Shown: in pieces, positions 1-3,800 of the stretch
Layout of the letters: each line of letters starts with the position of its first letter
How positions within the stretch are numbered: the first letter of the stretch is position 1
Origin: an uncultured bacterium
GTDB lineage: Bacteria > Patescibacteriota > Minisyncoccia > Phycocordibacterales > Phycocordibacteraceae
DNA: 5,860 nucleotides
Reading direction: 5' to 3'
Assembly: GCA_943914435.1 (NCBI GenBank)
Contig: CALUBY010000051.1
Coordinates: forward strand, 1 to 5,860
Notes under the pieces: model-generated
Database searches by the model: none
Told to the model about the DNA's origin: nothing
What the model saw: only the letters and a program-made list of their open reading frames with translations
Program-made: the position numbers and the translations under genes

Positions 1-54
1 GAGAAGAATATCTCCAATAGTAACATTATACATCCCGAAAATCTTAATCTAACT

Positions 55-78
55 TTATGTCCCAAAAGTGTGACATAA
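55..78. repeat. Inverted repeat (operator-like dyad), arms of 10
   Basis: The left arm TTATGTCCCA and right arm TGTGACATAA are complementary at 9 of 10 positions and separated by AAAG. It could be a repressor-binding dyad or an RNA hairpin. No T-tract follows, so it is not an intrinsic terminator. Confidence 0.5.
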
Positions 79-95
79 GAGCAACAAATTGGCAT

Positions 96-108
96 ATCTG
101 TATCAGAT
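96..108. repeat. Perfect short dyad ATCTG-TAT-CAGAT
   Basis: Two perfect 5-base arms are separated by 3 bases. It lies in the AT-rich leader between the larger dyad and the orphan Shine-Dalgarno-like sequence at 111-120. An operator role is inferred only from symmetry and location. Confidence 0.3.
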
Positions 109-203
109 TTAAAAGGGAGAATAAGGCTACTCTATCTAGCGACTATTGAAGCAAATTATGCGTTTGTGTTCAGATACTTGAGGGTATAACTATCGTAAAG
201 ATG

Positions 204-222
204 CGATCTATCCTATAAATCG
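204..222. repeat. Imperfect 19-base palindrome upstream of promoter P1
   Basis: The sequence CGATCTATCCTATAAATCG is symmetrical at 7 of 9 pairs (CGAT.TAT / ATA.ATCG). It ends 12 bases before the -35 of the first promoter, which suits an activator or repressor site. Function is inferred from position only. Confidence 0.3.
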
Positions 223-234
223 GGGCGGCACGAC

Positions 235-262
235 TTGATTTCTCCATGAATGTGCATATATT
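235..262 (+). promoter_or_regulatory. Promoter P1 (TTGATT-16-TATATT)
   Basis: The -35 TTGATT is at 235-240 and the -10 TATATT (5 of 6 to consensus) at 257-262, with a 16-base spacer. Transcription would start near 269, just before the AAAGGGAGA ribosome site of the gene at 285, giving a very short leader. Confidence 0.5.
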
Positions 263-284
263 AACGACATAAAGGGAGACCAAA

Positions 285-461
285 ATGGCAAACAACACGA
301 AGTGGCCCTTCGCGGGCATGAAGATCGGGGATGTGGTTACGTTCAGCATGGCAACAGAAGGCATCCAGAGGTATGTTTACACATACGCATATGGGGCAAA
401 GAAGAAGTTCAAGACGTGGCACGACGAAAACGGAAAACTACATGTCGAACGAATTTGGTGA
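285..461 (+). CDS. Small phage protein with PFxxMxxGD / KFxT...VxRIW pattern
   Basis: This is a 58-residue protein of unknown function. The ATG is chosen because AAAGGGAGA (271-279) sits just upstream at good spacing, and a promoter lies immediately before. Visible motifs are WPFAGMKIGDVVTF near residues 7-20, an aromatic YVYTYAYGAKKKFKTW segment near 30-45, and a terminal KLHVERIW. This layout (Pro-Phe, then Met-x-x-Gly-Asp, a basic YGxKKKFKT stretch, and a closing VxRIW) matches a widespread group of small tailed-phage proteins, which I recall as DUF7303-like; that name is unverified here. The basic middle would suit nucleic-acid contact, but this is conjecture. The gene is a single-gene cassette, followed by a gap containing the next promoter candidate. 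Confidence 0.75.
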   Translation: MANNTKWPFAGMKIGDVVTFSMATEGIQRYVYTYAYGAKKKFKTWHDENGKLHVERIW

Positions 462-490
462 TTCACACCACCCGCCCCCCATGCCATACC
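462..490 (+). promoter_or_regulatory. Promoter candidate P2 (TTCACA-17-CATACC)
   Basis: TTCACACC at 462-469 and ATACCTA at 486-492 are 16 bases apart, the same geometry as P3 and P6. The -35 has one departure from TTGACA. The -10 lies inside a short dyad TGCC-N9-GGCA (482-498). It begins immediately after the stop of the preceding gene and precedes the gene at 523. Support comes mainly from similarity to P3. Confidence 0.35.
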
Positions 491-498
491 TACTGGCA
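477..498. repeat. Direct repeat copy 1, with dyad around the -10
   Basis: This 22-base block matches 754-775 at 19 positions. Both copies begin CCCCATG and end GGCA, and both flank ATAC[CA]TAC. In this copy TGCC (482-485) pairs with GGCA (495-498) around a 9-base centre that contains the -10 element. It is a likely shared operator or duplicated promoter. Confidence 0.5.
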
Positions 499-522
499 GG
501 AAGACATCGCAAGGAGGAAAGC

Positions 523-735
523 ATGTCTGAACACTTCGAACAACACCAACAAAACGCATCTCAGCTCCTGAAATTCATGGCGATGATGGTGGCAGAGGAT
601 GACTCGGCTAAGCGCGCGTCATACATGCGTGGGTTTATGCATTGGTTCCATCTTATGGAGGTAGATGCCGTGATGAACGCGGTAAGGAAGGATGTAATAG
701 ACGAGCAAGAAATTAAGGCAGCGCTACGTCATTAG
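523..735 (+). CDS. Hypothetical helical Met-rich protein
   Basis: This 70-residue protein matches no family I recognise. The start at 523 is chosen because a strong AAGGAGG (511-517) lies 5 bases upstream. The same frame is open further upstream, but the promoter and ribosome site argue against the longer form. The sequence is predicted to be mostly helical, with 8 methionines and an aromatic patch MRGFMHWFHLMEVDAVMNAV at residues 35-54. The tail is charged (DEQEIKAALRH). It looks like a soluble, small protein that may work by binding a partner. It forms its own cassette between promoter candidates P2 and P3. Confidence 0.75.
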   Translation: MSEHFEQHQQNASQLLKFMAMMVAEDDSAKRASYMRGFMHWFHLMEVDAVMNAVRKDVIDEQEIKAALRH

Positions 736-738
736 CTC

Positions 739-767
739 TTGACACCTTACAAACCCCATGTCATACA
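739..767 (+). promoter_or_regulatory. Promoter P3 (TTGACA-17-CATACA)
   Basis: A perfect -35 TTGACA is at 739-744, and ATACATA at 763-769 follows TTGACACC by 16 bases. The -10 sits in a dyad CATGTC (757-762) / GGCATG (772-777). It immediately follows the stop of the previous gene and precedes the two-gene cassette starting at 801. Confidence 0.5.
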
Positions 768-777
768 TACGGGCATG
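754..777. repeat. Direct repeat copy 2, with 6-base-pair dyad
   Basis: This matches the block at 477-498 at 19 of 22 positions. CATGTC (757-762) pairs with GGCATG (772-777), with one T-G wobble, around a 9-base centre. The arm differences from copy 1 keep pairing (C-G becomes T-G), which suggests that the symmetry matters. Confidence 0.5.
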
Positions 778-800
778 AACAAAGCACAAAGGGAAAGATC

Positions 801-953
801 ATGAAAAACTTGGCAACAAAAGAGCTGAAAGCCATAGCCGCGAAGAAAACCACATCGTCTGACACATACCTTCTTGCAATGAACGAAATCATGTCCAGAA
901 TGTCGAAACGCGAATACAGCGATTTCATCGCGACCTTTGAAATTGAGGACTGA
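801..953 (+). CDS. Hypothetical 50-residue protein
   Basis: This small protein has no family I recognise. The ATG at 801 follows AAAGGGAAAG (788-797). It is rich in Lys and Ala at the N-terminus (MKNLATKELKAIAAKK), then DTYLLAMNEIMSRMSKREYS, and ends acidic (FEIED). Probably two short helices. It is first in a two-gene cassette under promoter P3: its stop at 951-953 is one base from the ATG of the Lar/DUF551-like gene, and its last codons (GAG GAC) supply that gene's ribosome site, so the two are likely translated in a coupled way. Confidence 0.7.
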   Translation: MKNLATKELKAIAAKKTTSSDTYLLAMNEIMSRMSKREYSDFIATFEIED

Positions 954-954
954 A

Positions 955-1389
955 ATGGAAGACGTCAAATGTCCTGCTTGCGGGTTGCAACCAAAAGTTA
1001 AGAAAAGAGGCATCATTAATTTTGAAGTCAGACTAGAATGCGTTTGCGGTGTATCCGGTGCGTGGATTGATTCCAGCGAAGGAGACGACTGGTATAATGC
1101 TACAAAAGGATGGATGCACAACATTGGTGGCGATCCGCCGGTAGATGAGGGGCTGCGCTGGAATAAAACGGCTGACGGCCTGCCTAAGAAGCCCGGAAAG
1201 CGCCGTTACGAGCAGATCGAGTGCTTGATCATGCTGCCGGATGGAGATATCGAAATTTCCACTTGGAACTGCGAACACGAGACTTGGGATGATGCTGAAT
1301 GGGGTGAATTCCTATATGCCCATAACCACCCCACGCACTGGATTGCCCTTGAAACGTTGCGCGCAGCCATCCGCGCCCAACCCGCCTAA
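955..1389 (+). CDS. Lar-like zinc ribbon with DUF551-like C-terminus
   Basis: This 144-residue protein starts at the ATG of 955, because GAGG at 945-948 is well placed; an in-frame ATG at 937 would overlap the previous gene by 17 bases. Residues 4-55 resemble the Lar restriction-alleviation family: CPACG (Cys6, Cys9), a second pair Cys29 and Cys31 in LECVCG, and a W at 53 (KGWMHNIGG) where Lar proteins have AWNxR. The second pair is CxC rather than CxxC, which may weaken metal binding. Residues 84-135 resemble DUF551: an IECLIMLPDGDIEISTW strand pair followed by PTHWIALE, like the family's THWMPLP end. Lar of the Rac prophage modulates type I restriction. Whether this protein does so is inference. 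Second gene of the P3 cassette. Confidence 0.7.
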   Translation: MEDVKCPACGLQPKVKKRGIINFEVRLECVCGVSGAWIDSSEGDDWYNATKGWMHNIGGDPPVDEGLRWNKTADGLPKKPGKRRYEQIECLIMLPDGDIEISTWNCEHETWDDAEWGEFLYAHNHPTHWIALETLRAAIRAQPA

Positions 1390-1390
1390 C

Positions 1391-1419
1391 TTGCCAAAAC
1401 ACAAGCCTCACGCTATGAT
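1391..1419 (+). promoter_or_regulatory. Promoter P4 (TTGCCA-17-TATGAT)
   Basis: The -35 TTGCCA is at 1391-1396 and the -10 TATGAT at 1414-1419, with an exact 17-base spacer. It starts two bases after the preceding stop codon and drives the DUF5681 gene. A perfect 7-base inverted repeat overlaps its -10 and the predicted start point. Confidence 0.6.
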
Positions 1420-1432
1420 CGCATGTAGCGTG
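1409..1432. repeat. Operator-like inverted repeat over the P4 -10
   Basis: CACGCTA (1409-1415) and TAGCGTG (1426-1432) are perfect complements separated by 10 bases. The arms cover the left of the -10 and the expected transcription start, a typical repressor position. As RNA it would lie mostly outside the transcript, so a DNA site is more likely. Confidence 0.45.
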
Positions 1433-1463
1433 GGGAACTAGCCTGAAGACGGGAATTGAACAA

Positions 1464-1820
1464 GTGTCCAATTATGAAGTGGGATATGGTAAGCCGCCTG
1501 TTGAGACGCGCTTTGGTGCAGGCAATAATGCCAATCCAATAGGCAAGACTTCTGAGCAGCGAAAACTAGAAATCCGCATGGCAGAGGCTGCCGCAAAGGT
1601 TCAGGCCGATCTAGTTGAGGCGCTTGCTCGCGTTGTGGAGAGCGCCAGCGGAGACGAGAGGAAGCTTGAGCATGTCCGGGCTGACGTTCTGCGTCTGCTT
1701 TCCGACTCTATGGATCGCGGTTTTGGCAAGCCTCAGCAGCACGTGGATACCACGTCAAGCGATGGTTCCGCGCGTTTGCCGTCGAGGATCATACTGACAG
1801 CGCCCGGAGATGCCCCGTAG
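1464..1820 (+). CDS. DUF5681 domain protein
   Basis: This 118-residue protein opens with GTG, preceded by GGGA at 1451-1454. The N-terminus carries the DUF5681 signature: YEVGYGKPPVETRF (residues 4-17), then GAGNNANPIGK (18-28), matching the family pattern YxVGYGKPPxxTRFxxGxSGNPxGR. Residues 30-85 are predicted helical and charged. Residues 84-95 (DRGFGKPQQHVD) resemble a segment often seen in such proteins and in some terminase small subunits. DUF5681 proteins are common in alphaproteobacterial prophages, often near packaging genes; no large terminase follows here. The molecular function of DUF5681 is not established; DNA binding is an inference. The gene ends inside the hairpin array at 1815-1927. 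Confidence 0.8.
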   Translation: MSNYEVGYGKPPVETRFGAGNNANPIGKTSEQRKLEIRMAEAAAKVQADLVEALARVVESASGDERKLEHVRADVLRLLSDSMDRGFGKPQQHVDTTSSDGSARLPSRIILTAPGDAP

Positions 1821-1850
1821 AGCGTGTAGAAGGCACCCTACAGCGGCTCT
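1819..1850 (+). other. RNA hairpin 1 of the tandem array
   Basis: AGAGC (1819-1823) pairs with GCTCT (1846-1850), and TGTAG (1825-1829) pairs with CTACA (1838-1842), with a small internal bulge and an 8-base loop. It starts within the stop codon of the DUF5681 gene. Only a weak ATTTT follows, so it is not a strong terminator by itself. Confidence 0.5.
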
Positions 1851-1857
1851 AGCGCAT

Positions 1858-1881
1858 TTTAGGTATCCGCGCCTACCTAGA
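1858..1881 (+). other. RNA hairpin 2 of the tandem array
   Basis: AGGTA (1861-1865) pairs with TACCT (1874-1878), extendable outward by three further pairs including a T-G wobble, around an 8-base loop. It sits 7 bases from each neighbouring hairpin. Confidence 0.4.
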
Positions 1882-1888
1882 CATGTTT

Positions 1889-1936
1889 AAAGGCGCTCTA
1901 CGGCGATATTTCCGTGGGGTGCTTTTTGTTATTTTT
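1889..1936 (+). terminator. Intrinsic terminator (hairpin 3 plus T-rich tract)
   Basis: The arm at 1889-1903 (core GGCGCTCTACGG) pairs without interruption to 1912-1926 (core CCGTGGGGTGCT), using several G-T wobbles, around an 8-base loop. It runs into TTTTTGTTATTTTT. This ends the DUF5681 transcript before the next promoter at 1941. The upstream arm can alternatively pair with 1815-1824. Confidence 0.75.
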
Positions 1937-1940
1937 CCTG

Positions 1941-1969
1941 TTGACGGCCATGACAATCCCAGATAATGT
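1941..1969 (+). promoter_or_regulatory. Promoter P5 (TTGACG-17-TAATGT)
   Basis: The -35 TTGACG is at 1941-1946. With a 17-base spacer the -10 is TAATGT (1964-1969); GATAAT at 1962-1967 is an alternative with a 15-base spacer. It lies just downstream of the terminator and 27 bases before the gene at 1996. Confidence 0.55.
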
Positions 1970-1995
1970 GATCTCAACAGGAAAGGGAAACCGAA

Positions 1996-2220
1996 ATGCA
2001 AGTCAAGATGATCGAAGGCCGCCACATTACCGCCACCGACAAGCGCCACATCGCATCGGTAATCGAGCAGGGTCTTGCTTCGGGATACTCCAAGCGGATC
2101 GCATATCATGTCACTGATCGCGATGGGGACACTTACAGCATCCGCATCGAACAAGATGAGCGTAACGATTTCGGCAAGATCATCACCCGCATTCAAAACG
2201 TAAAGGTTGAGGTGAAATGA
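1996..2220 (+). CDS. Hypothetical basic beta-rich phage protein
   Basis: This 74-residue protein has an AAGGG ribosome site (1983-1987) 8 bases before the ATG. The layout is a short strand (MQVKMIEGRHI), a helix (TDKRHIASVIEQGLASGYS, residues 14-32), then two or three strands (RIAYHVTDRDGDTYSIRIEQ), the segment DERNDFGKIITR, and a final strand IQNVKVEVK. Net charge is positive. It resembles small phage proteins of unknown role that carry the same 'ERNDxG' turn; I cannot name the family with certainty. It is the first gene of cassette P5 and overlaps the next gene by 4 bases, so translation is likely coupled. Confidence 0.75.
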   Translation: MQVKMIEGRHITATDKRHIASVIEQGLASGYSKRIAYHVTDRDGDTYSIRIEQDERNDFGKIITRIQNVKVEVK

Positions 2221-2381
2221 CGATTAATTTTGGCAAGACAACCCTGCACTTCGGCAAAACGCGCAATCCCGGCATTATCCAATATCACGGGTTCAAGGTG
2301 TGGGGATGGCGTTTTGACCTTTACGGGATCGGTCATCCGTCACTGGGTTTCTTTGGATTTATGCGGTTCAAGCGAAAATAA
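2217..2381 (+). CDS. Hypothetical basic aromatic-rich protein
   Basis: This 54-residue protein starts at an ATG overlapping the previous stop (ATGA), with GAGG at 2209-2212 as ribosome site. It has two FGKT copies at the N-terminus (INFGKTTLHFGKT, residues 3-15), then an unusually aromatic, glycine-rich stretch (FKVWGWRFDLYGIGHPSLGFFGFMRF) and a basic end KRK. It has no acidic residue except one Asp, so it is strongly basic. It could contact membrane or nucleic acid, but no family is recognised. Last gene of the P5 cassette; the next promoter begins four bases after its stop. Confidence 0.65.
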   Translation: MTINFGKTTLHFGKTRNPGIIQYHGFKVWGWRFDLYGIGHPSLGFFGFMRFKRK

Positions 2382-2384
2382 TGG

Positions 2385-2413
2385 TTGACGCCAGAGAGAT
2401 GGTGTGCGATACA
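2385..2413 (+). promoter_or_regulatory. Promoter P6 (TTGACG-17-GATACA)
   Basis: TTGACGCC (2385-2392) is followed after 16 bases by ATACATA (2409-2415), the same -35 to -10 geometry and -10 heptamer as P3. It precedes the gene at 2446, leaving a leader of about 25 bases. Confidence 0.5.
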
Positions 2414-2445
2414 TAATTCAACGAAGCGCAAACGGAGTGAGACAG

Positions 2446-2661
2446 ATGACCACCATCGCACAAGCAGCACACATCGCCAGCCAGAGCAATGCAGACTACT
2501 GGCTGCACCAATCCAACCGCGACCTGCCTTACGGAGATATTAACGGCATGATCGCGGCGGCAAAGGCAGAGGGCCTGAAGATCACACAGGCCAATGAGAA
2601 AATGTTTCTCGTGAACAACAAGGCATGGGTGCGCGTCGGTGGGACAGTTTCGCCAATCTGA
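2446..2661 (+). CDS. Hypothetical 71-residue protein
   Basis: The start is the ATG at 2446, with GGAG at 2434-2437 as ribosome site; a longer in-frame GTG at 2404 lies inside the promoter -10 and is rejected. The N-terminal third is Ala- and His-containing helix (TIAQAAHIASQSNADYWLHQ). Residues 31-60 read DINGMIAAAKAEGLKI, then ANEKMFLVNNKAWVRVGG, suggesting a helix followed by a beta hairpin. No family recognised. It is a single-gene cassette between P6 and P7. Confidence 0.7.
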   Translation: MTTIAQAAHIASQSNADYWLHQSNRDLPYGDINGMIAAAKAEGLKITQANEKMFLVNNKAWVRVGGTVSPI

Positions 2662-2686
2662 AGCCAGAAGGGGGCTAACAACCCCA

Positions 2687-2715
2687 TTGACCCTGTGCGT
2701 GGGCTTCGGTATAAA
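2687..2715 (+). promoter_or_regulatory. Promoter P7 (TTGACC-17-TATAAA)
   Basis: The -35 TTGACC (2687-2692) and the -10 TATAAA (2710-2715) each match the sigma70 consensus at 5 of 6 positions, with an ideal 17-base spacer. This is the clearest housekeeping-type promoter in the window. It drives the gene at 2744. Confidence 0.7.
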
Positions 2716-2743
2716 CGAATCATAGAGAAAAGGAGAACGTGAC

Positions 2744-2893
2744 ATGACCCAACTCAAGCTGATCGCCATCGCCGCCGAAATGATCAAAGAAGGCAAGACG
2801 GACGCTGAAATCAGGAAGTCTCTTTTCAACACCAGGGGCGCTAGAATGGCGCAAATCCAAAAGGTCATGGGTCTGATCGAGGCGGGGCAGTAA
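2744..2893 (+). CDS. Hypothetical helical 49-residue protein
   Basis: The ATG follows AAGGAG (2730-2735) at 8 bases. The sequence reads as two or three helices: MTQLKLIAIAAEMIKEGKT, then DAEIRKSLFNTRGAR, then MAQIQKVMGLIEAGQ. The pattern 'EMIKEGKTDAEIRKSL' resembles the start of a helix-turn-helix, but the protein is too short to claim one. It is a stand-alone cassette: strong promoter P7 in front and a GC-rich hairpin that overlaps its stop codon behind, so it may be highly expressed. Confidence 0.7.
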   Translation: MTQLKLIAIAAEMIKEGKTDAEIRKSLFNTRGARMAQIQKVMGLIEAGQ

Positions 2894-2903
2894 AAGCCCC
2901 GCC
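2881..2903 (+). terminator. GC-rich hairpin at gene end (terminator-like, no T-tract)
   Basis: GGCGGGGC (2881-2888) pairs perfectly with GCCCCGCC (2896-2903) around the 7-base loop AGTAAAA that contains the stop codon. No T-run follows, so it may pause polymerase, protect the 3' end or work with Rho rather than act as a classical intrinsic terminator. Confidence 0.5.
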
Positions 2904-2989
2904 AATAACGGTGGGTGATGAAATGGAGGGAATGATGGACGCATACTAGAAATACCTATCGACAAGATGTTTGCACAGGAGATGGAAGG

Positions 2990-3142
2990 ATGACGCTGCA
3001 AGAGGCGATTGATAAGCTGCGAGAATACACAGGTGGAGAAGCATTCCCGCCTTCCATCCTATTTCCATATGTTGGAAGCCAAGAGGACCGCACCGCCATA
3101 GCCACCATCCTGAACTCAGTCGTGAAAGGGGAGTTGAAGTGA
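2990..3142 (+). CDS. Hypothetical 50-residue protein
   Basis: The ATG is preceded by GGAG (2978-2981) at 8 bases. The protein begins with a helix (MTLQEAIDKLREYTGGEAF), has a proline turn (PPSILFPYVGS) and a closing helix (QEDRTAIATILNSVVKGELK). No family recognised. It opens an overlapping run of four frames (2990-3741): its stop overlaps the GTG start of the next gene (GTGA). No clear promoter is visible between the hairpin at 2903 and this gene; an ATACCTA box at 2952-2958 lacks a matching -35. Confidence 0.65.
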   Translation: MTLQEAIDKLREYTGGEAFPPSILFPYVGSQEDRTAIATILNSVVKGELK

Positions 3143-3339
3143 GTAAACGCAATCCGATGCACAACTTGGCCGATACATACGCTAGGAACATGCTTGAGCC
3201 GCTGCACCACATCATTTTCCTTATCGGCTTATACAAAGGGTCTGAGCGGGAAGAACACATGAAATGCGCTGCGGACTGGATACCCCAACTTGAGGGCACA
3301 CTGTCATCGTTGAAAAGGGAACTGACCAATGACCGCTGA
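3139..3339 (+). CDS. Hypothetical helical 66-residue protein
   Basis: GTG is used as start because it overlaps the previous stop by GTGA and follows AAAGGGGAG (3125-3133); an internal ATG at 3157 would remove six residues. The protein is largely helical: NLADTYARNMLEPLHHIIFL (residues 9-28), then a charged GSEREEHMKCAADW, then LEGTLSSLKRELTNDR. The central hydrophobic stretch LHHIIFLIGLY is short for a membrane span. No family recognised. Its last 11 bases overlap the Ead/Ea22-like gene, implying coupled translation. Confidence 0.7.
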   Translation: MSKRNPMHNLADTYARNMLEPLHHIIFLIGLYKGSEREEHMKCAADWIPQLEGTLSSLKRELTNDR

Positions 3340-3685
3340 ACAACTGGAAGAACTGCTGGGGAAGGTGACGCCGGGACCTTGGTGGACTGATGCCCGATAT
3401 GACGGCAGAGAAATGGGCTGCTCGATCATCGCCGCCAGAACAGATTGCGGACCTTTGCCGGGAAATCCAACGCGTGGAATGGTTGCGTGGTCAAGCGCGA
3501 TTTGTAACACAGATGCAAGGCGGTGTGAATCCAACGCCACCCTCATCGCCCTCGCCCCATCCCTCGCCCGCCGCGTGATTGCTGCGGAGAAGTTGGTGCG
3601 AGAGGTGCGGCACTACACCTATGGTAACGCACCGCTGCACTCCCTGCGCAGCGCCCTAACAGCATACCTAGAGGCCAGTAAATGA
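3329..3685 (+). CDS. Ead/Ea22-like phage protein
   Basis: This 118-residue protein starts at the ATG of 3329 with AAGGGA (3315-3320) upstream. The N-terminal LEELLGKVTPGPWW (residues 6-19) and the later NATLIALAPSLARRV (69-83), preceded by DARR, match the recurring layout of Ead/Ea22-type phage proteins: a short helix, 'TPGPW', a variable beta region, then 'DAxxIAxxAPxLxxxL'. The family is common in early accessory regions of temperate phages; its function is not established. The middle (residues 20-68) is variable, with five cysteines (31, 40, 59, 66 and neighbours should be checked), and ends with a helical tail HSLRSALTAYLEASK. It overlaps the previous gene by 11 bases and a tiny frame at 3682 by 4. 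Confidence 0.75.
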   Translation: MTAEQLEELLGKVTPGPWWTDARYDGREMGCSIIAARTDCGPLPGNPTRGMVAWSSAICNTDARRCESNATLIALAPSLARRVIAAEKLVREVRHYTYGNAPLHSLRSALTAYLEASK

Positions 3686-3741
3686 CCGAGCGGGTGACAT
3701 GGCGCTTGACTATTGCCGGGGACGCGCCGGAATGGCAATAA
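3682..3741 (+). CDS. Putative 19-residue coupled micro-ORF
   Basis: ATG overlaps the stop of the Ead/Ea22-like gene (ATGA), with GAGG at 3671-3674 as a well-spaced ribosome site. It encodes MTERVTWRLTIAGDAPEWQ. It could be a micropeptide, the stump of a truncated gene, or non-functional: its 3' half coincides with an inverted repeat (3711-3740), so the sequence may be constrained as RNA instead. Kept at low confidence because the coupling and ribosome site are good. Confidence 0.35.
   Translation: MTERVTWRLTIAGDAPEWQ
3711..3740 (+). repeat. Inverted repeat TATTGCC...GGCAATA before promoter P8
   Basis: TATTGCC (3711-3717) and GGCAATA (3734-3740) are perfect complements with 16 GC-rich bases between them. 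It lies at the end of the 2990-3741 gene run and 7 bases before the -35 of P8. It may be a weak terminator or 3'-end stabiliser; no T-tract follows. Confidence 0.4.
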
Positions 3742-3747
3742 CGCCTA

Positions 3748-3776
3748 TTGACGCACGATAAAATTAATGCTATCCA
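3748..3776 (+). promoter_or_regulatory. Promoter P8 (TTGACG-17-TATCCA)
   Basis: TTGACGCA (3748-3755) is followed after 16 bases by ATCCATA (3772-3778), one base different from the ATACATA of P3 and P6 and at identical spacing. It drives the VPLPA-CTERM gene and probably the whole run to the right edge, as no later promoter is evident. Confidence 0.5.
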
Positions 3777-3800
3777 TAATCCACCCATTAGGAGAATAAC

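Larger units (their letters stand above)
1..284. other. AT-rich leader/regulatory region without a supported gene
   Basis: GC is about 36%, clearly lower than in the genes downstream. No coding region with a convincing start is visible. The stretch holds three inverted repeats (55-78, 96-108, 204-222) and a promoter just before the first gene. A Shine-Dalgarno-like AAAAGGGAGA lies at 111-120 but is followed by ATAAGG rather than a start codon, so it may be the relic of a lost gene start. Two short frames are open at the left edge (+ strand to a stop at 76-78; - strand from about 94 to the edge), but neither has supporting signals. Confidence 0.6.

Noticed and set aside
1..78. Open + strand frame at the left edge ending in TAA, as the tail of an upstream gene
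   Set aside because: Only 25 codons are visible, composition is AT-rich and repetitive, and the stop lies in a dyad; nothing recognisable is encoded.
1..96. Minus-strand frame from ATG near 94-96 running off the left edge
   Set aside because: No ribosome site in front, unusual Cys- and Phe-rich product, and it is the shadow of the + frame; more sequence to the left would decide.
111..189. AAAAGGGAGA followed by a 22-codon frame that would start at ATA (121)
   Set aside because: No accepted start codon at suitable spacing; at most a decayed gene start.
331..522. Longer N-terminus for the gene at 523
   Set aside because: The extension overlaps the gene at 285 in another frame and contains promoter P2; the strong AAGGAGG fits only the 523 start.
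747..1124. Long minus-strand frame opposite the Lar/DUF551-like gene
   Set aside because: It spans a promoter and two genes, has no ribosome site, and reads as a shadow frame.
1815..1936. tRNA or tmRNA-like cloverleaf from the three hairpins
   Set aside because: No acceptor stem closes the three arms, loops are all 8 bases, and no T-loop motif is present.
2381..2416. Tiny frame starting at ATG 2381 (TAATG overlap)
   Set aside because: Only 11 codons and it coincides with promoter P6.
2368..2868. Minus-strand frame of 166 codons
   Set aside because: It runs antisense through two well-signalled + strand cassettes and promoters P6 and P7; composition is that of a shadow.
2911..2949. Short nested frames with GGAGGG-like sites before 2990
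   Set aside because: Longest has 12 codons and no recognisable product; probably spacer.
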